Positions 13,433-26,129 are shown, counted from the stretch's first letter. The stretch is DNA of 64,000 nt from Spirodela intermedia (GCA_902729315.2 LR746267.1:8124424-8188423); one strand, 5' to 3'. Notes: generated from the sequence alone by a model not told the origin. A program made the numbers and translations.

Positions 13433-15801
13433 CTACTGCACGGCTATCCCAGCGCTTGCCTCAGCGTTGTTCTGGGAGAAGGCTGATCCCTCCTCGTTGA
13501 CCTCCTGTACGGTGGACTTTGGGCTCTCCTTGACTGCTTTCGGAAGCGCTTCCTTGTCTTTGCAGGCGGCAGCGGCGGCTCCTCCTTTCTTGGCTCCTCT
13601 CTGTAGCTTGTCGTTGACCTCTTTATGGTTTCCGAGGCTGTGACGGCTGACCTGACCGCAGACCGGTACCTGGGCCTTCTCCACATGCGCTTGGTTGGAT
13701 GCGTCGCTGCAGCTCTTCCGTCGGCCGAACTTCGGGGATTTGGCCCGCGTCGGAGGCGGCTTTCATGGAAAGATAAAAGAAAATAAGATACAAACAGAGG
13801 AATCGTGCCTGGTTTGATGTAATGGGTATATAATGTGAGAGGATTACAAAACTTATGTACAAAACATTCATGGAGAAGTTTAGCATGAAAATCTAGGTTT
13901 TCAGCAAGAGATTGCACCCAAGACGACGAACAACCAAATGACAATTAAGTCTTAATAAAAAAAAAAATATTGTCACTGATGTAAGCAAGCATGAATATTT
14001 GAAAAAAAAAAATCTAGAATTATCCGATTTTTGCTGTTTTCATTTAATCTCATGGGGGAAAAAGGGTTCCCCCATTAAATCAGACTGGAGAAGACAGATC
14101 TCAGTCTGATTGTTGATCTGGGTCAGAGCCGACCAGTTCCCTGGCAAGGGCAGAGAGATGAATCTGGCACATGCCACTTTCGGCGGCAGCCATCATCACC
14201 AGCAGGAGCAACAGCATGGGCTGCATAAAGAAACACATTATTTTCAACATTTTCATACACCCTTTTGCTTCTCTCTTTCACCAGGGATTTCATATTTACA
14301 AATAAATCCTCCAAGAGATGAATCCATCGGATGAACGCTTTTGGGGAAACACAAAATCAGTTAACTTCAGAGGAGGCAGAAGCATGCTACCACTACTGCA
14401 GGATAAAGCAACAGACGAACTGGGATGGGTCTGGAAACTGACTACCTTCTCTGGTGCTACTACTCCCTTTGAAAATGATTGTAAGAAAAGATATTCTTAA
14501 AACGTGTGATTCAAGTAGATGCGTTTGAATTGTACAAGCTGGCCAACAGCGTCGAGAGATAATCCTTTTGGTTTCGAATACAGCAAATAGAGTGGAAATG
14601 ACAAATGGCAAGCCTGACAGGATTACTTAACACATTAACATCAAATATGGAACATTTTTTTCCAAACGAAATATATAACACGATTTCGATTTTGGAAATA
14701 ATAGCAGCAACTTTATAAAGACAAACGTGGATAGATCCATGTCTAACCTTGTTGTATTGTTCGCTTGTATTCAAATACGTACTATCTTAGATACATGGCA
14801 ATATCTTCACTAGCCACCCCTCTCCAATGTCCCGAGTACCATTGAATGAAACATGGATCACTAATACTTCGCAGTACATCCACAAGAACTATACTTTCAA
14901 CTAGGCATTCACACAATGGGGAAACGGAGGGCACCAAAGTCAGATCTATTTTTGAAATATATTGCAGTGGTACCCAATGGATATCTAAGATGAGTAAATG
15001 AAATGATAAACCATTAAAACCAAACAAAAATAATTATGGATCCATGAATGCAGTAGCTAGGGATCCAGCTCTGGTACTTTCTTAAGTTCCACCTTAGGAG
15101 GTGGACCCTCCTGGTAAAAGCTAGGCATTGGTGTTGCTTTGAATATCATATTCTTCCTCAGTTGCTTCAAAGCTGCCTCCTTCTCTTCCTGGGAAAATAC
15201 AGTAGCATAAAAAAAGAAAAAGTAAAGGTAAAATAACTTAAGAATATCCCTAACAAGATATAGTTTCTCAACGGGAAACCAAATACAAATACTTTCTCCA
15301 GATTTCCGGTAGATATTAAATGAAATAAAAATGACCCATAGGTGAAAAGTAGGATTTTGTAACAAGAGATAATGAGGCAACATACTTTAGTTCTAGCTTC
15401 TTGTTGGTTTTTCTCTGCCTCCAATGCTTGATGTTTCTCTTCTAATTTTGAGTAAAACTGGAAAACAAAACAATGCCCCAATTATGTTAGCAAAGAACAT
15501 AAACACTTGAAGAGAAAGACCAATAAAGGAAGTGCACCTCCTTCCGCCTCTCTGCTCGCTGGGTGCATCTAAAAATAGGAGCAGTTGCCACAGTTGGCTT
15601 GAATTTTGCTGCTCTTATTGATGCAGTAGTTCTACATAGTGTCAAAAAATGAGCATATCTAATTTTAATTACAGAAACACAAATTTAAGAAGAGAGGGCC
15701 ATAGGCAGTTACGAAGAAGCCACAGAACAAGTGTCTTCTTCATCTGGATGTTTTCCATTGTCAGCTTGCAGAGACTTCATTGACATCAGTTGTGGGTTGG
15801 C
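13433..15801 (-). CDS. WVD2-like / TPX2-domain microtubule-associated protein (supported coding exons)
   Basis: Minus-strand exons in transcript order: 15801-15713, 15631-15538, 15457-15386, 15188-15078, 13759-13433; frame holds at each junction. The first encodes [15 protein letters not shown], typical of WVD2-like proteins just before the TPX2 domain. The domain then runs [33 protein letters not shown] (KLEEK signature) and [20 protein letters not shown]. It closes with [11 protein letters not shown] and [15 protein letters not shown]. The tail of about 90 residues is Ala/Lys/Glu-rich. Family members bind and bundle cortical microtubules and affect anisotropic cell growth. The start is unresolved. 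A Met inside the first listed exon could be used, or coding exons near 17.63-17.70 kb may precede it; one candidate there ends with ATG|GTAAAT, giving the right phase. The last donor (AAA|GTACCAG) is weak, and reading through adds VPELDP and a stop. Confidence 0.88.
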
Positions 15802-17970
15802 CTGCAGCAATTATGGAGAGGTCAGTTACTCAATGGTGCTCAACAAATCGATGCTTTGTATAATATGACATATAGAAAGGAAGCAGAAACTTAGAGCTTC
15901 GAAACCATCAATTATTTATAACCGATTACACCTTTTCGCCTAGAAGATGTAGAAATCAATACCTTTGCAATATTTGTCTGAACCAGAGAGAATGCTTTGA
16001 TGAAAATTTAAAATTGCCAGGAAGAAAAATCCCTTGGAACATGGAAGATGAGTTACTTTAAATTTTATAAATAATATGGAATTTTATTTGAAGGCATGCC
16101 TCAAAATGTTAGTTTTGAAAGATGGAACGAATTAACAGCCCACAAGGGCAACACTTCTCTCTTTACAGCATATGAAGAGTGCAACTCAGTTGCCCAAGAA
16201 AATTTGTTTCTATTAACAGAAGAAGAAGAACCAGTCTCAAGCATCTAAATTCACCTGGTTCACACATTCCCGTCGCAATTGTGAACAGCTAACAGTTCGT
16301 GTAAATTCACCTTTCATTGTCTATCAATTATGTCAGCTTATTTCTATTTACAATTCTTAGTCTCATTACATCTCACCAAAGAATTCACTGACCTCTAAGC
16401 ACATAATAGTGAAGCATTTAGGTTGGAATTAAACACAGAATTTGTCACATATAGATATAGGGAGGAAGCCTTTCATGGAAGGCTACAAATATGCACACTT
16501 AAGAGGATGATCTGGAGAGTAGAATTAAATCCCGAGTCTTTAAAATTACTGCTGGATAAGGGTATAAAAGGAAGATGTAAATCACGTGAAATGACTTTAG
16601 GCCACAAATAAAAATAAAGAGAGCAACTAACTTACCATACAAACTTTCCCCACATCCTACATTTATGTAGGATGCTTTAATTAATATTCTAGGAAATTAT
16701 GCATAGCAAATTTGTACTTATGCATGTCCTATTTACCATGCGCTGGAAAATATTTCGTTTAAATCCATATGCATTGTCGATTCCGGATTTCACTTTTAGT
16801 CTATCTTAAACGGCTATTGAGCTTGTACATGAGATGGATCCTTTCTGAAACCAAAGTAGAAAACTTTTCATTGAAGCACCATTTTATTAATAGACTGTTA
16901 CGTATTCGAATTTGAGAACTCACTTTCTAGGATCCTTGCCATGAACATCAACAACTCTAATAGCTCATATCCAAGAGAAAATTCTCATCAAATGAAAAAA
17001 AATTAAGGACTTATAATAAATAGCATAATACAACCAAAAGGAAGAATGAAACTTCAAAAAATATAGTAAAAGAGGAAGTGCGCGTTTTGGAATCTCCCAA
17101 ATCGTCAAGGAATCTTTCAATTAAATTCAGTTTAGAGAGAGTCCCCGATGCCACATAGCAAAAAAAAAAAAAACCGCTCAAAATGCTTCTCACATTCCAC
17201 TAAGCCCTAACTATCGGAAAAGTTCCGAAAAGACATAATAAGTACAAAAAATATTATAGGCTCTGAGATTAACTCTCACCTTTCTTATATCTGCCCAATA
17301 ATACCGTATTTCATAGGGCGATAGGGAACGTAAGGATATTAAACATGCAGAAAACCACATACTAATCTTCCCATACGTATCATGCTTTAACGTTCCCCGA
17401 AAAATTAAGGGATCAGAGTAAAAACTATACAATGTTATTTTTAGCAGACTGAGAACAACGAGGAGAAACAAATTCAACGCCACGGGTTCCGAGGGAAAAG
17501 AGAAAACTTTCAGAAGGGCTGACACGATTTTCAAATAACTCCCAATTGCAAGTAAAAAAAAGCTTAAACCACAACATGCCACTGAAGAAATTAAAAAAAA
17601 AACCTGGCAGAATCTACATCAACCATTTGCGATGGTAAGCCCAAACTCTGATTTACCATAAGGAAATGCAATCCCTCCGTCAAGCGTTGGCAAAACATCC
17701 ACTCATACTACATTGTACCATCCAGAGACATGGAAGCGGAAAAAGATTCAAGATAGGAACCAGCCAGAACCCAGTTACAACGCCATCGAAAGCCTATTCC
17801 TTGATCCAGGATAATGGAACACCTACCTCCCAGTTTGAGCCCCTCAAAGCCAATCAAATCGAGCACACTTCACACTCTCACAAAGAAAAAGGTCGACGAG
17901 AGCGAAAGGGAAAGCAACCAAAGACAACAAGAAGATGAGAGCAAGCAGCAGATCCCCTAACAGCTCCTAC

Positions 17971-18068
17971 CTTGCCTTGGAAGATTCACGGCCAAACAGG
18001 AGATCTCCCTGCGCCTCCACTGAACCCGCTAATCCTCCGCCCCCCTCCCGTCCCTCTTGCCCTCTTCG
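17971..18068 (-). other. Probable 5' noncoding exon of the WVD2-like gene (upper edge estimated)
   Basis: On the minus strand a GC-rich segment ends in CAAGGCAAG followed by the donor GTAGGAGC (donor GT at 17970-17969). A TATAAA lies just upstream on that strand at 18102-18097, placing transcription start near 18065-18070. No ATG with a convincing frame lies in it, so it reads as 5' UTR. Its link to the WVD2-like exons is by strand and position only. Confidence 0.5.
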
Positions 18069-18096
18069 TCCGCTCTTCCCCCGTCTATTCCAGCAG

Positions 18097-18102
18097 TTTA
18101 TA
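18097..18102 (-). promoter_or_regulatory. Putative TATA box for the WVD2-like gene
   Basis: Reads TATAAA on the minus strand, about 30 bases upstream of the inferred 5' exon, in a GC-rich stretch. Confidence 0.45.
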
Positions 18103-18594
18103 GGGGCCCCCCCCCGTCATAACGCCGTTAAGAAAACTGACGACGAATCCCCCAGAGACTAAATAATTTAATACCCGCCGCCTCTCCAACGTTCCCCGTG
18201 CGTCCGTCGGCCGTCGTGACGGCCGTTATCCACGAAAAGACGGACTTAACCCCCGCCCCTGCCCAGCGTTATCCTGCGACCGCGCGCTTCGTCATTCAAA
18301 CCCCACTCGCCTACGTGGCTCATCTTTGACCGTCTGTGGGACGAGAGGGGAGAGATCTCGACCGACCGTGGGTTGAGCCACCGGAACCGCGAGAGCTCGG
18401 GATCGGTGTCATATTCCCCTTTTTTTTCAAATTTAGAAACTTCAATATTCGGACAGTAGTCCCGCCAGTCGCCCCGGCGGGACCCAATCCCCGTCCTCGT
18501 CCAATCCCATGAAACCGACACCCCGCCCTCCCCCACTCCGTGGTCCGTCCCCCGTCGAAGGCGGCGACCGCCTTCCCTCTCTCTCTCTCCTGTC

Positions 18595-18637
<43 letters not shown>

Positions 18638-19590
18638 TATCCCTACAAGTCCACGGTCTTTTCCTTTTATAGGAACACTTCACCGGTCTTCATAACCCCT
18701 TTACACAAAAGGCTGATGCGTCATCCACTTTTTTATTTTTTTATTAGTTATTATTATTATTATTATTATTCCTGGTTAGAAAGGCCGAGTCCCGAGGGGT
18801 TCTTTTTCCCCTCTCTGAAAAATTAAATATATATATATATATATATTCGTAGAATGACTAAAAAAAGGATGTGGGTGCGCTGGTTGATGAACCGGGCAGC
18901 TAGCTAGCGGCCTCATCTCCCTCCGTCCATGAAAGTCGGTCGAGCGTTCGTCATGTTCTCGTCGATTCTCGTGACCATCACGCGACCCGAGCTCAATTTC
19001 TCACGGATAATTGGTCAATCTATTTGTCGGTTTTCCCGAGTAATTTTTTGCCCTTTTCATGCACCAATGATGAACCGTTATTTATTTATTTATTTATTTA
19101 TTTTAATTTCAGATTATATGCCCCACAGCTCAATTTTTGAAAGTAACATATTTATATATTTGCAGAACTTGGTTGGTGTACCCAATTTTTTTAAAAGGAA
19201 TATTTATTTTTTTATTTATTTAAATGTGACCAACTAGACTCACTGATGCTCATAATTAAATGTATATATTATATTTAAATGTCGAATATTAGACACCGAT
19301 TTGAGATAATATATGTATACTAGATTCATTATTTTTAATTACACGGGTGGATTCAAGGGATTGGATGGCTTGGTTGCCGTTGACTTTTTCTATTTTTAGA
19401 ACTCTTTGAGCGCCAAGTGTGAAGGTTTGGCGGTTTGAATTCTTTGGTTTCTATAGCCAATTATTCATACGAGATTTCTATTTTTTTTTTTAAAACCCGA
19501 GTGAATTCTATTTTCTCATTTGATTTTTATTTTTTAAAAATAAACTTTCGCCGCCGCCGAGCACCGCAGAGGATAAGTAAGGCGCCAACC
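18103..19590. other. Divergent promoter region between WVD2-like gene and oxidoreductase gene
   Basis: About 1.5 kb shared upstream DNA. It has a GC-rich part (18.1-18.6 kb) with a CT repeat at about 18597-18631. An AT-rich part follows, with TTA repeats near 18744-18768, TA repeats at 18826-18846 and TTTA repeats at 19078-19102. No coding signal apart from repeat-driven open frames. Confidence 0.6.
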
Positions 19591-22500
19591 ATGGGGATTC
19601 CAACGTACTGCGTTCCTCGAGCAGCCGCGGTCATGGCGTTGGGTCTGCGTTCCTCCATGTTCTGTCCAATCAGACCTCGCAAGCCCGCTTTCCCATTCGC
19701 GGGAAACACCTCCGGGACTCTCTCTGTGACCTGCAGCAGCGGTGCGCCGTCTGCACCGGGGAGGCGGGGAAGCTCAGCGGGAGGAGGTGGCGGAAGAAGC
19801 CGGGTATCCGGGAGGGAGCCCAGGAAGAGGAGCGCTTATGGAACTTCGAGGAGATCGATCCTCAAGAAGACCTTCTCGCAGGAGCAGGTGGTGTTCACCG
19901 CTCCCGTGGCCGACGACCCGGTGGTGGGGATTATCGGGGGTGGTATTTCGGGGCTGGTCTGCGCGGTTACGCTCGAAAAGAGGGGGATTCGGTCCACTGT
20001 CTTCGACACGGTCAGCGCCGAGTTCTTCATACTCTCCAATCTTCTGTTTATATGCTTTGATTTGTTGCATGCGGCTTTACGAATTCTGAAGAATTACCAC
20101 CGTTAGGAAAACTCGTTACCGCGTCTAGTCGGAAAAGGAAAGAAATGGGTCGATGATTTAACGAGATTGTTCTTGGTATATACATACGTGGAATGGAATT
20201 GATCCTGAACCACTAAAAAAATGCTGCATGACCCACTTAAGAGGGGCCAGTTAATGGGGTTACCTTCAAGTTATTATTGTTCATGGGTTGGTGGTTATCA
20301 CGAGAAAAGCTCCAGTTCGTGGGTTGGGGGCCGACGTATCGCGCAGAGATGATTCCGAAGTTTAGAAGGAAGTAGCGGTCGTGTTCGGACATGCCTGCGC
20401 TGAAGTGTTGAGAGTGTGGGGTGCAGGTGCCTCTTCCCCGCTACATTATTCTCGATTGGCGTCCTTTACAGATTAACCATGTAAAATAGGTGGGCTGGAG
20501 GTCAGCGGATCTTTCCACTTGTACCTGAATCGCTCGATTTTCTGTTGTCCACAGAGCTGGGCAAATCAGTGTTCTTTATCACTCCTTTATTTTACTAAAA
20601 TTGATGTCAAAGTTGACTCCGTCAGAAGGACATCTGCCAATATCATTATTTTGTATGGCAGAGTATTTTGACATTTTTTCTTTTCTTTGTTTACTTCCAT
20701 AAGCATACTGAACAGTTTTCTGTCGTTGTATCGTTCTTCAGGGGGTGCATGGTTTGGGTGGGCGTATGGGGACAAGAGTAGTTGACCCTCATCCACTGGT
20801 GTTTGATCACGCAGCCCAGTTCTTCACTGTGAGTGACCCCAGATTTCAAATGATAGTGGACAGATGGGTCAATGAGGGGCTAGTTCGTGAATGGAAGGGC
20901 CTGGTTGGGAGCCTTGAAGGTGGTGGTGATTTTACGCCTATCCCTCCTTCTCCTGCGAGATACATTGGCACCAAAGGGATGCGACCCCTTGCGGATTCAA
21001 TCCTATCTCAGGTATCATTTGCTTGTTTCTGCATACTTCCCACTTTGAGATATATCCACTGTACTTAATCTTTATATCTTTAAATGTTTGACCTTCTTTG
21101 GAATGTATAAAAGCTCACAGTTTTAAAAAAATAAATGATTTTTTTGTACTTTTTATCTTTCTAGTTCAAATTAAGGGTTTGAATGTGGAAAGACGAGAGT
21201 TCTATGAAAGCACTTCGGTCTTTCAGCACCTGAGGAGTCTCATAGTAACTTTTTAACCATAATTTGTGATATTTCCTCAACGCATGATGATATCTGAGTC
21301 ATCAATCCTCGACATTATGCTGTCTCGACTATCAAATCAGGACCTTGGAGTGGAAGACGCTAATTATATTCCAATACAACGAGGCAACCTCTTTAAGTAC
21401 ACTAATCTTAGTCTTGATCCCTAGTGAATGAAGTAAATACATAAACTTAACCATTGTATCAAAGAATGGAACGTAAATCTTTCTGGACAGTGTGCTTGAA
21501 TCCCTATTAGTATTCTTATTTTGTCAGGGCCTTTCTTGGAGTCATCCATGTAACCATCTGTCTACGGAGACCCCAGAAGAAATTTTTTATTTTTATTTAG
21601 CTCAAATCAGTGGCGTGTACTGTACATTCTGGACTCCTGTGTCTGTTAAAACTGCGTGGTTATCATTGTTGGCTTTCTTCTTTGGCATCTTATTGTTTTC
21701 ATCAAGGTTCAAATGATGCCCGGTAAGTAATTCACCTTATTAGGGTTTTTATGCTCCTTGACAGTTCTAGTTGGCAACCGTCTTGTAATTTATTTATTTT
21801 GACCTGTTCTGAGAGGCTCTTCCCCTGGAAATGCAGAGCCGTATGGTTAATGTGATGAGACCTTGCTGGATAAGCAAAATTGAGCCATTTAATGGGTTGT
21901 GGCACCTGAGCGAGAACGGGAAACCTCAAGGGCATTTTGATTCTATTGTAATTTCCCACAATGGTAATTGTACGCATTTGCCTTGACTATCCCCACCATT
22001 TTATTTTAGTAGGTATACATTCACGTCTAAGTTTGGTGTATTTTCTTACGGCTGCCTATTCCCAGCATGCCCATCATTCTGTTTTATCACTATATCTTGA
22101 TATGTTCTTTTAGGTTAATGATATGAGCTTTCCAATTTCCCTGCATAATATTTGTACTAATTAGATCAGCGAGTGCGCAAGTGTGGACTTCTGGTAGCTT
22201 TACTTCTCTTTCTTTCTACAGGAAAATGTGCAAATCGTTTGCTTTCTTCATCTGGGTTACCATTGCTCACGAAACAAATGAAGGTGAACTTCCTGGAGGG
22301 ATGCTTTGAAGACTCCTTGATAGATACTGCATCTTTGAAGGCTATTGAATTTGAGACTCTCCTTGCTGCTTTGCTTGACAGTAGAGGCTGGAACTGAGTT
22401 CCATCTGGGCCCTCCTCGCAGCGTTTGAAGAGCCTCTGGCCGCTCCCCGGAGCCATGCTGTTCCAGCATTTGAAGGAGCTTTCGTCGAAGGCATCGATGC

Positions 22501-23622
22501 GGTTTCGTGGATGGCAAATAACACTAGAAAACTTTTCCCGTCCAACCTTGACATGCCCCATTGTTGGACCTTTTTCAGCACTGCTTCTTATGGACGACAA
22601 AATAAAGTTCCCCAAGTGAGTTCGCTTTCTCTTTTTATATGCAATTTTTCTTCCATTTTGCATGGTTTTATTCATTTATGACGACACGGGTCATTTCTTG
22701 ATCAGAATTTCTGCATAATGAGGCATTTTTGTGCAGTTATTTTGATGTGAATTTATCCAAAGCTGGCCATATAAACACCTTCATCTTTCTAGGAAAATAT
22801 CCCTAAAGTAACGGCTGATAAGGTGAAGGAAGACATGCTTGCGGGTGCTGAAGTTGCTCTTGGATTATCTAAGGGCTCTCTTCAACCATTCTATTCACGA
22901 GTCCAGCTGTGGTCTGTGACAATTAATCCTTGATTTTTTATTTTATTTTATTTCCATCGATGCAGGTGGCTTGAGGCTCACTATTTGCTATGTTTTCTCA
23001 CTACTAGGGGCGCAGCGCTTCCCACAAATACACCCAACGTTCCCTGCATCTTTGATCCCCATGGACGTGCTGGAATTTGTGGGGATTGGTTGCTTGGATC
23101 AAGCGTAGAAGCTGCAGTCTTGAGTGGAATATCCCTCGCCGAACATGTGAGTTGCAGTTCCATATGCTCATCGAAGTTTCATGATCATATGAATGATCTT
23201 TCAGAGAAGAGTCACCTCTGTGAAAAAATATTGCAAATGATGCCTGGCTTTTTAATATTCATTATAACGAAGAAGATATCTTTTTAGATGATCCCAACAT
23301 AATTTTTAGATGTATAAAGCAACTAGATAATTGGTATATTTCGCTCAAAAATTGGCAGAAGCGTGATAGAAAAAGGGAAAATATGAGAATGGGCTCTGAA
23401 GTTTAAAATTTATTCATATTGGGATAGTCTAGTTTTAATTGATGACATACCCATTTGACTCTGCAGATCGCAGATTATTTCAAGAGCGGTGGAAACCACC
23501 CCGATGAATTCTCTGTCGGCCTCCACAACTCATTTCAACCGCTTGATGGGCATGATATAGGTCAATTTCCTGGTCTAAAATCAGAACAAAGTGCAGTGGA
23601 ACTGCAGACGACGGCTCCATGA
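19591..23622 (+). CDS. Renalase-like FAD/NAD(P)-binding oxidoreductase, plastid-targeted
   Basis: Eight exons keep frame: 19591-20010, 20742-21011, 21837-21963, 22222-22283, 22385-22615, 22793-22911, 23008-23146, 23467-23622; 507 residues. The first 70 or so residues are Ser/Arg/Gly-rich and look like a transit peptide. The Rossmann motif PVVGIIGGGISGLVCAVTLE (GxGxxG type, about residues 110-130) binds the FAD ADP moiety. Downstream motifs include FDHAAQFFTVSDPRF, RPCWISKIEPFNGLWHLSEN, ENIPKVTADKVKEDML, and IFDPHGRAGICGDWLLGSS near the C terminus, where the family completes the flavin site. The exon order matches my memory of the Arabidopsis At3g04650-type protein. Its substrate is unknown to me; renalase activity should not be assumed. 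Exon 1 is GC-rich against AT-rich introns. An in-frame Trp codon is split at the exon 6/7 junction (TG|G), which fixes that acceptor. Confidence 0.93.
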
Positions 23623-24344
23623 ATGTATTCTCTTGGGCGGTGAATCCCACCCTATTTAGACCATTTTTATTGTACATATTCATGCTAATGCTTCTTGTTC
23701 TTGCATCAGATCTCCATGTAATGAGATTTAGAGTTCGCTCAGGGAGTTGAAGCCTTCCTGTCATAGCTCTTTCCTTCTGTAGTACTTTTTCTCCGTTAGG
23801 AAACGCCGGGGTCTCTCAAGATTTCCTGGACTATAGGTCTAGCTGATGTCAATTGGACGTCTTGGTCAGAAGTTCCAACCAGTTGAATGTTGACTTTTGC
23901 GAGAAAATCTGGGCATAATTGACGGAACAGTTCCAACCAGTTGAATGTTAGACATATCCAATGATGCAGCAACAGATCATCTTGTCATTTAGATAAAAAT
24001 CTATCCTTGATTCACAGAAATTTCTTCTTTTTTAGAGTATTATAGTTGGTGAGATATAGTTCTTTGTCAAAGTGAGGATAAGCTTCATGCTTAGAACACC
24101 CGCAGAATCCCAATGGCTGAACCATGTAAAACAAGAAATCAATGGAATTCTGATTAAACCGGCGATGCTCCTAGTGGGTTCTAACCATAGTAGTGATCCA
24201 TCTTTAAACGAAGAACTTTTCAAGATCATTCTATAGATGGAGATATGCAAGTATTACTCTAAAACTTTGATATGAAAGGTATGAGGAAATCGGATTATTG
24301 AGAGCATGCTTCCTCATCGTCTCTCTGTGAGGGTTAACTCGTCT
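23623..24344. other. Intergenic, no features seen
   Basis: 3' flank of the oxidoreductase gene and spacer before the MADS pseudogene. A 22-bp direct repeat starting CAGTTCCAACCAGTTGAATG-like occurs near 23868-23890 and 23929-23949. No coding signal. Confidence 0.5.
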
Positions 24345-24793
24345 GCCTTCGCATAACTACAACATCTCCCTCCGCCGTCGCACAGCATGGCGGGGACGGT
24401 GGCCGAGGCGTCGGGCAAGAGGAGCCCGTAGGTAATGCAAGCTGCAATCCGTCCTCGGCCGTCTGCCGGTGCAGGGTGAGGGATTCCATCCTCGCCTGCA
24501 CCTCCGCAATCTTTGCCTCCACCATTCGCTGGAGATGACGGAGCTCGCCGTGGGTGAGCTACTTCAAAGCTCGTCCCCTGCAACCGAGGAACCATGCCGC
24601 GAGGTACTCCAACTCGAGCTCCTGGTTCTTCTCCTCCCCCTCCCCGACCTCGCCGCTTAACACGCCGATCTGCTGCCGGAGGAAGGGCTCCTGATCCATC
24701 CCGTGCTTCTTGCGGTCGTACGACGGCACGCCGAGGAACCTCCAGAGGAGCGAGGATGCTTCTTCTTTGGAGGACCATGATTAGATTCCGGGA
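24345..24793 (-). pseudogene. Type I MADS-box pseudogene lacking the MADS domain
   Basis: The minus strand matches the middle and C-terminal part of the intact neighbour at 25300-26001: SLLWRFLGVPSYDRKKHGMD, then LRQQIGV, NQELELEYLAAWFLGC and MVEAKIAEVQARMESL. The frame is stopped by TAG where the intact copy has CAG (GRALK-stop-LTHGEL against ERALKQLTYDEL). Homology ends near 24793, just before where the MADS box would join, so the DNA-binding domain is absent. It is a decayed tandem duplicate. A truncated transcript is possible but would lack DNA binding. Confidence 0.85.
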
Positions 24794-25299
24794 AATGTAG
24801 GCACTGACGAATATTTTAGCCGTCTGAGGTGTAGCTGGTTCCATACGATAAAACTCGGACAACGTCGTCAACTCCATTTCGACTTGGGTTGACCGCAGTA
24901 CCAACAAATTCATCATGTTATGTGGTAGTAGACGAATTCAATCAAGAAACAAAATTATTCGAGCAGTAGATTTTGTTTCTTTCCATTCTCATATTCATAC
25001 GGCAAGAGCTATATTTTTGGCAACTTTACTCGTAATGTCAACGCTACTTAGAGCGAAACATGGTGTCTTTGCCGCAGTCAGAATCATCCAGTATAAGGAT
25101 CAAAGTTTCAACATAATATTTGACTGAAAGACGGATCAGCCGTTGCTGCCGAGAAAAATCTACCAAATTGGAGGGACACTGGTTCCGATAGACGAGGGAA
25201 GAACAACGAGGAAGATGGCGAACTAGGAAGAAGATCCAAGGACAGACCGAAAGACCTGAGGAGCTTGAGGTACGCCATGGTTAAGGACCTCTCATCTTT

Positions 25300-26001
25300 C
25301 TAGCTCATCAAGGGAGGGAAGGAGGAAGATGGTGCAAGCGTCGAAATGGAAGGTAGCGATGGGGAAGTCATCATCTCCCTCTGCCAGTCTGGTCCACTCA
25401 AGGCTCGTATCCTCTCTTCGACGGAACCGTAGAAACTCGGGAGCCCATGCGGAAGCATATTATTAGGCTCCCCCTCCACTGCCGCATGGCACAGGAAGCC
25501 GCCCGGTGTCTGCTGATGAAGGAGAAGGGCGTTCATCGTCGCCTGGACCTCCTCCAGCTTCGCCTCCACCATGAGGTGTAGATGGCTTAGCTCGTCGTAA
25601 GTGAGCTGCTTCAAAGCTCGTTCCCCGCAACCGAGGAACCAGCCCACGAGATACTCCAATTCGAGCTCCTGGTTCTTCTTCTCCTCCTTCTCAACCTTGC
25701 TGCTTAGCACGTTTATCTGCTGCCGGAGGAAGGCCTCCTGATCCATTCCGTGCCTCTTGCGCTCGTACGACGGCATGCTGAGGAACCTCCTGAGGAGCGA
25801 GGAGGCCTCCTCTTTGGAGGGCCAGATTTGGATTCCATGCTCGTAGGGGCTGTGGATGATCATGACCGCCTGGACATCGCAGAGGACGCTCAGTTCACCG
25901 GCTTTCTTCACGAGACAGCTCTTCCTCTTCCTGAAGGTTTGCCTCCGGGCGGCCTTGTTCCCCATCAGCTGCAACTTCATCTTCATCTTCTTCCTGCTCA
26001 T
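25300..26001 (-). CDS. Type I (M-gamma-like) MADS-box transcription factor
   Basis: Single-exon frame of 233 residues starting at the ATG complementary to 25999-26001, chosen because it begins MSRKKMKMKLQL, the usual start of an M-gamma MADS box. The MADS domain continues RRQTFRKRKSCLVKKAGELS, VLCDVQAVMIIHSPY and IQIWPS (about residues 1-65). Next comes a charged, coiled-coil-like stretch (FLRQQINVLSSKVEKEEKKN, about 95-125) and a variable C-terminal half. No intron, as usual for type I MADS genes. Relatives such as AGL80 act in central cell and endosperm development; that role is inferred from the family. The insertion MKLQLMGN makes the N terminus slightly longer than typical. A CT/GA repeat lies upstream, probably in the 5' UTR. 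Confidence 0.92.
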   Translation of the reverse strand: MSRKKMKMKLQLMGNKAARRQTFRKRKSCLVKKAGELSVLCDVQAVMIIHSPYEHGIQIWPSKEEASSLLRRFLSMPSYERKRHGMDQEAFLRQQINVLSSKVEKEEKKNQELELEYLVGWFLGCGERALKQLTYDELSHLHLMVEAKLEEVQATMNALLLHQQTPGGFLCHAAVEGEPNNMLPHGLPSFYGSVEERIRALSGPDWQREMMTSPSLPSISTLAPSSSFPPLMS

Positions 26002-26089
26002 GGTGGGGATGGCGGACAACGATTCTTCGGAGGACGGAGACGAAACGCGCTGTCTCTCCGCTCGTCCGGGTCTCCTCATAGATCACTTC

Positions 26090-26095
<6 letters not shown>

Positions 26096-26126
<31 letters not shown>
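26096..26126. repeat. (GA)n microsatellite upstream of the MADS gene
   Basis: About 15 GA units, reading CT on the coding strand of the MADS gene, about 100 bases upstream of its ATG and so probably in the leader. Confidence 0.95.

Positions 26127-26129
<3 letters not shown>

Noticed and set aside
13444-13944. 166-codon minus-strand frame over the WVD2-like last exon
   Set aside because: Out of frame with the TPX2 exons; the [15 protein letters not shown] frame is the one that joins correctly.
21492-21716. Hydrophobic 74-codon frame in intron 2 of the oxidoreductase gene
   Set aside because: Lies in an AT-rich intron; exons 2 and 3 join in frame without it and match the family.
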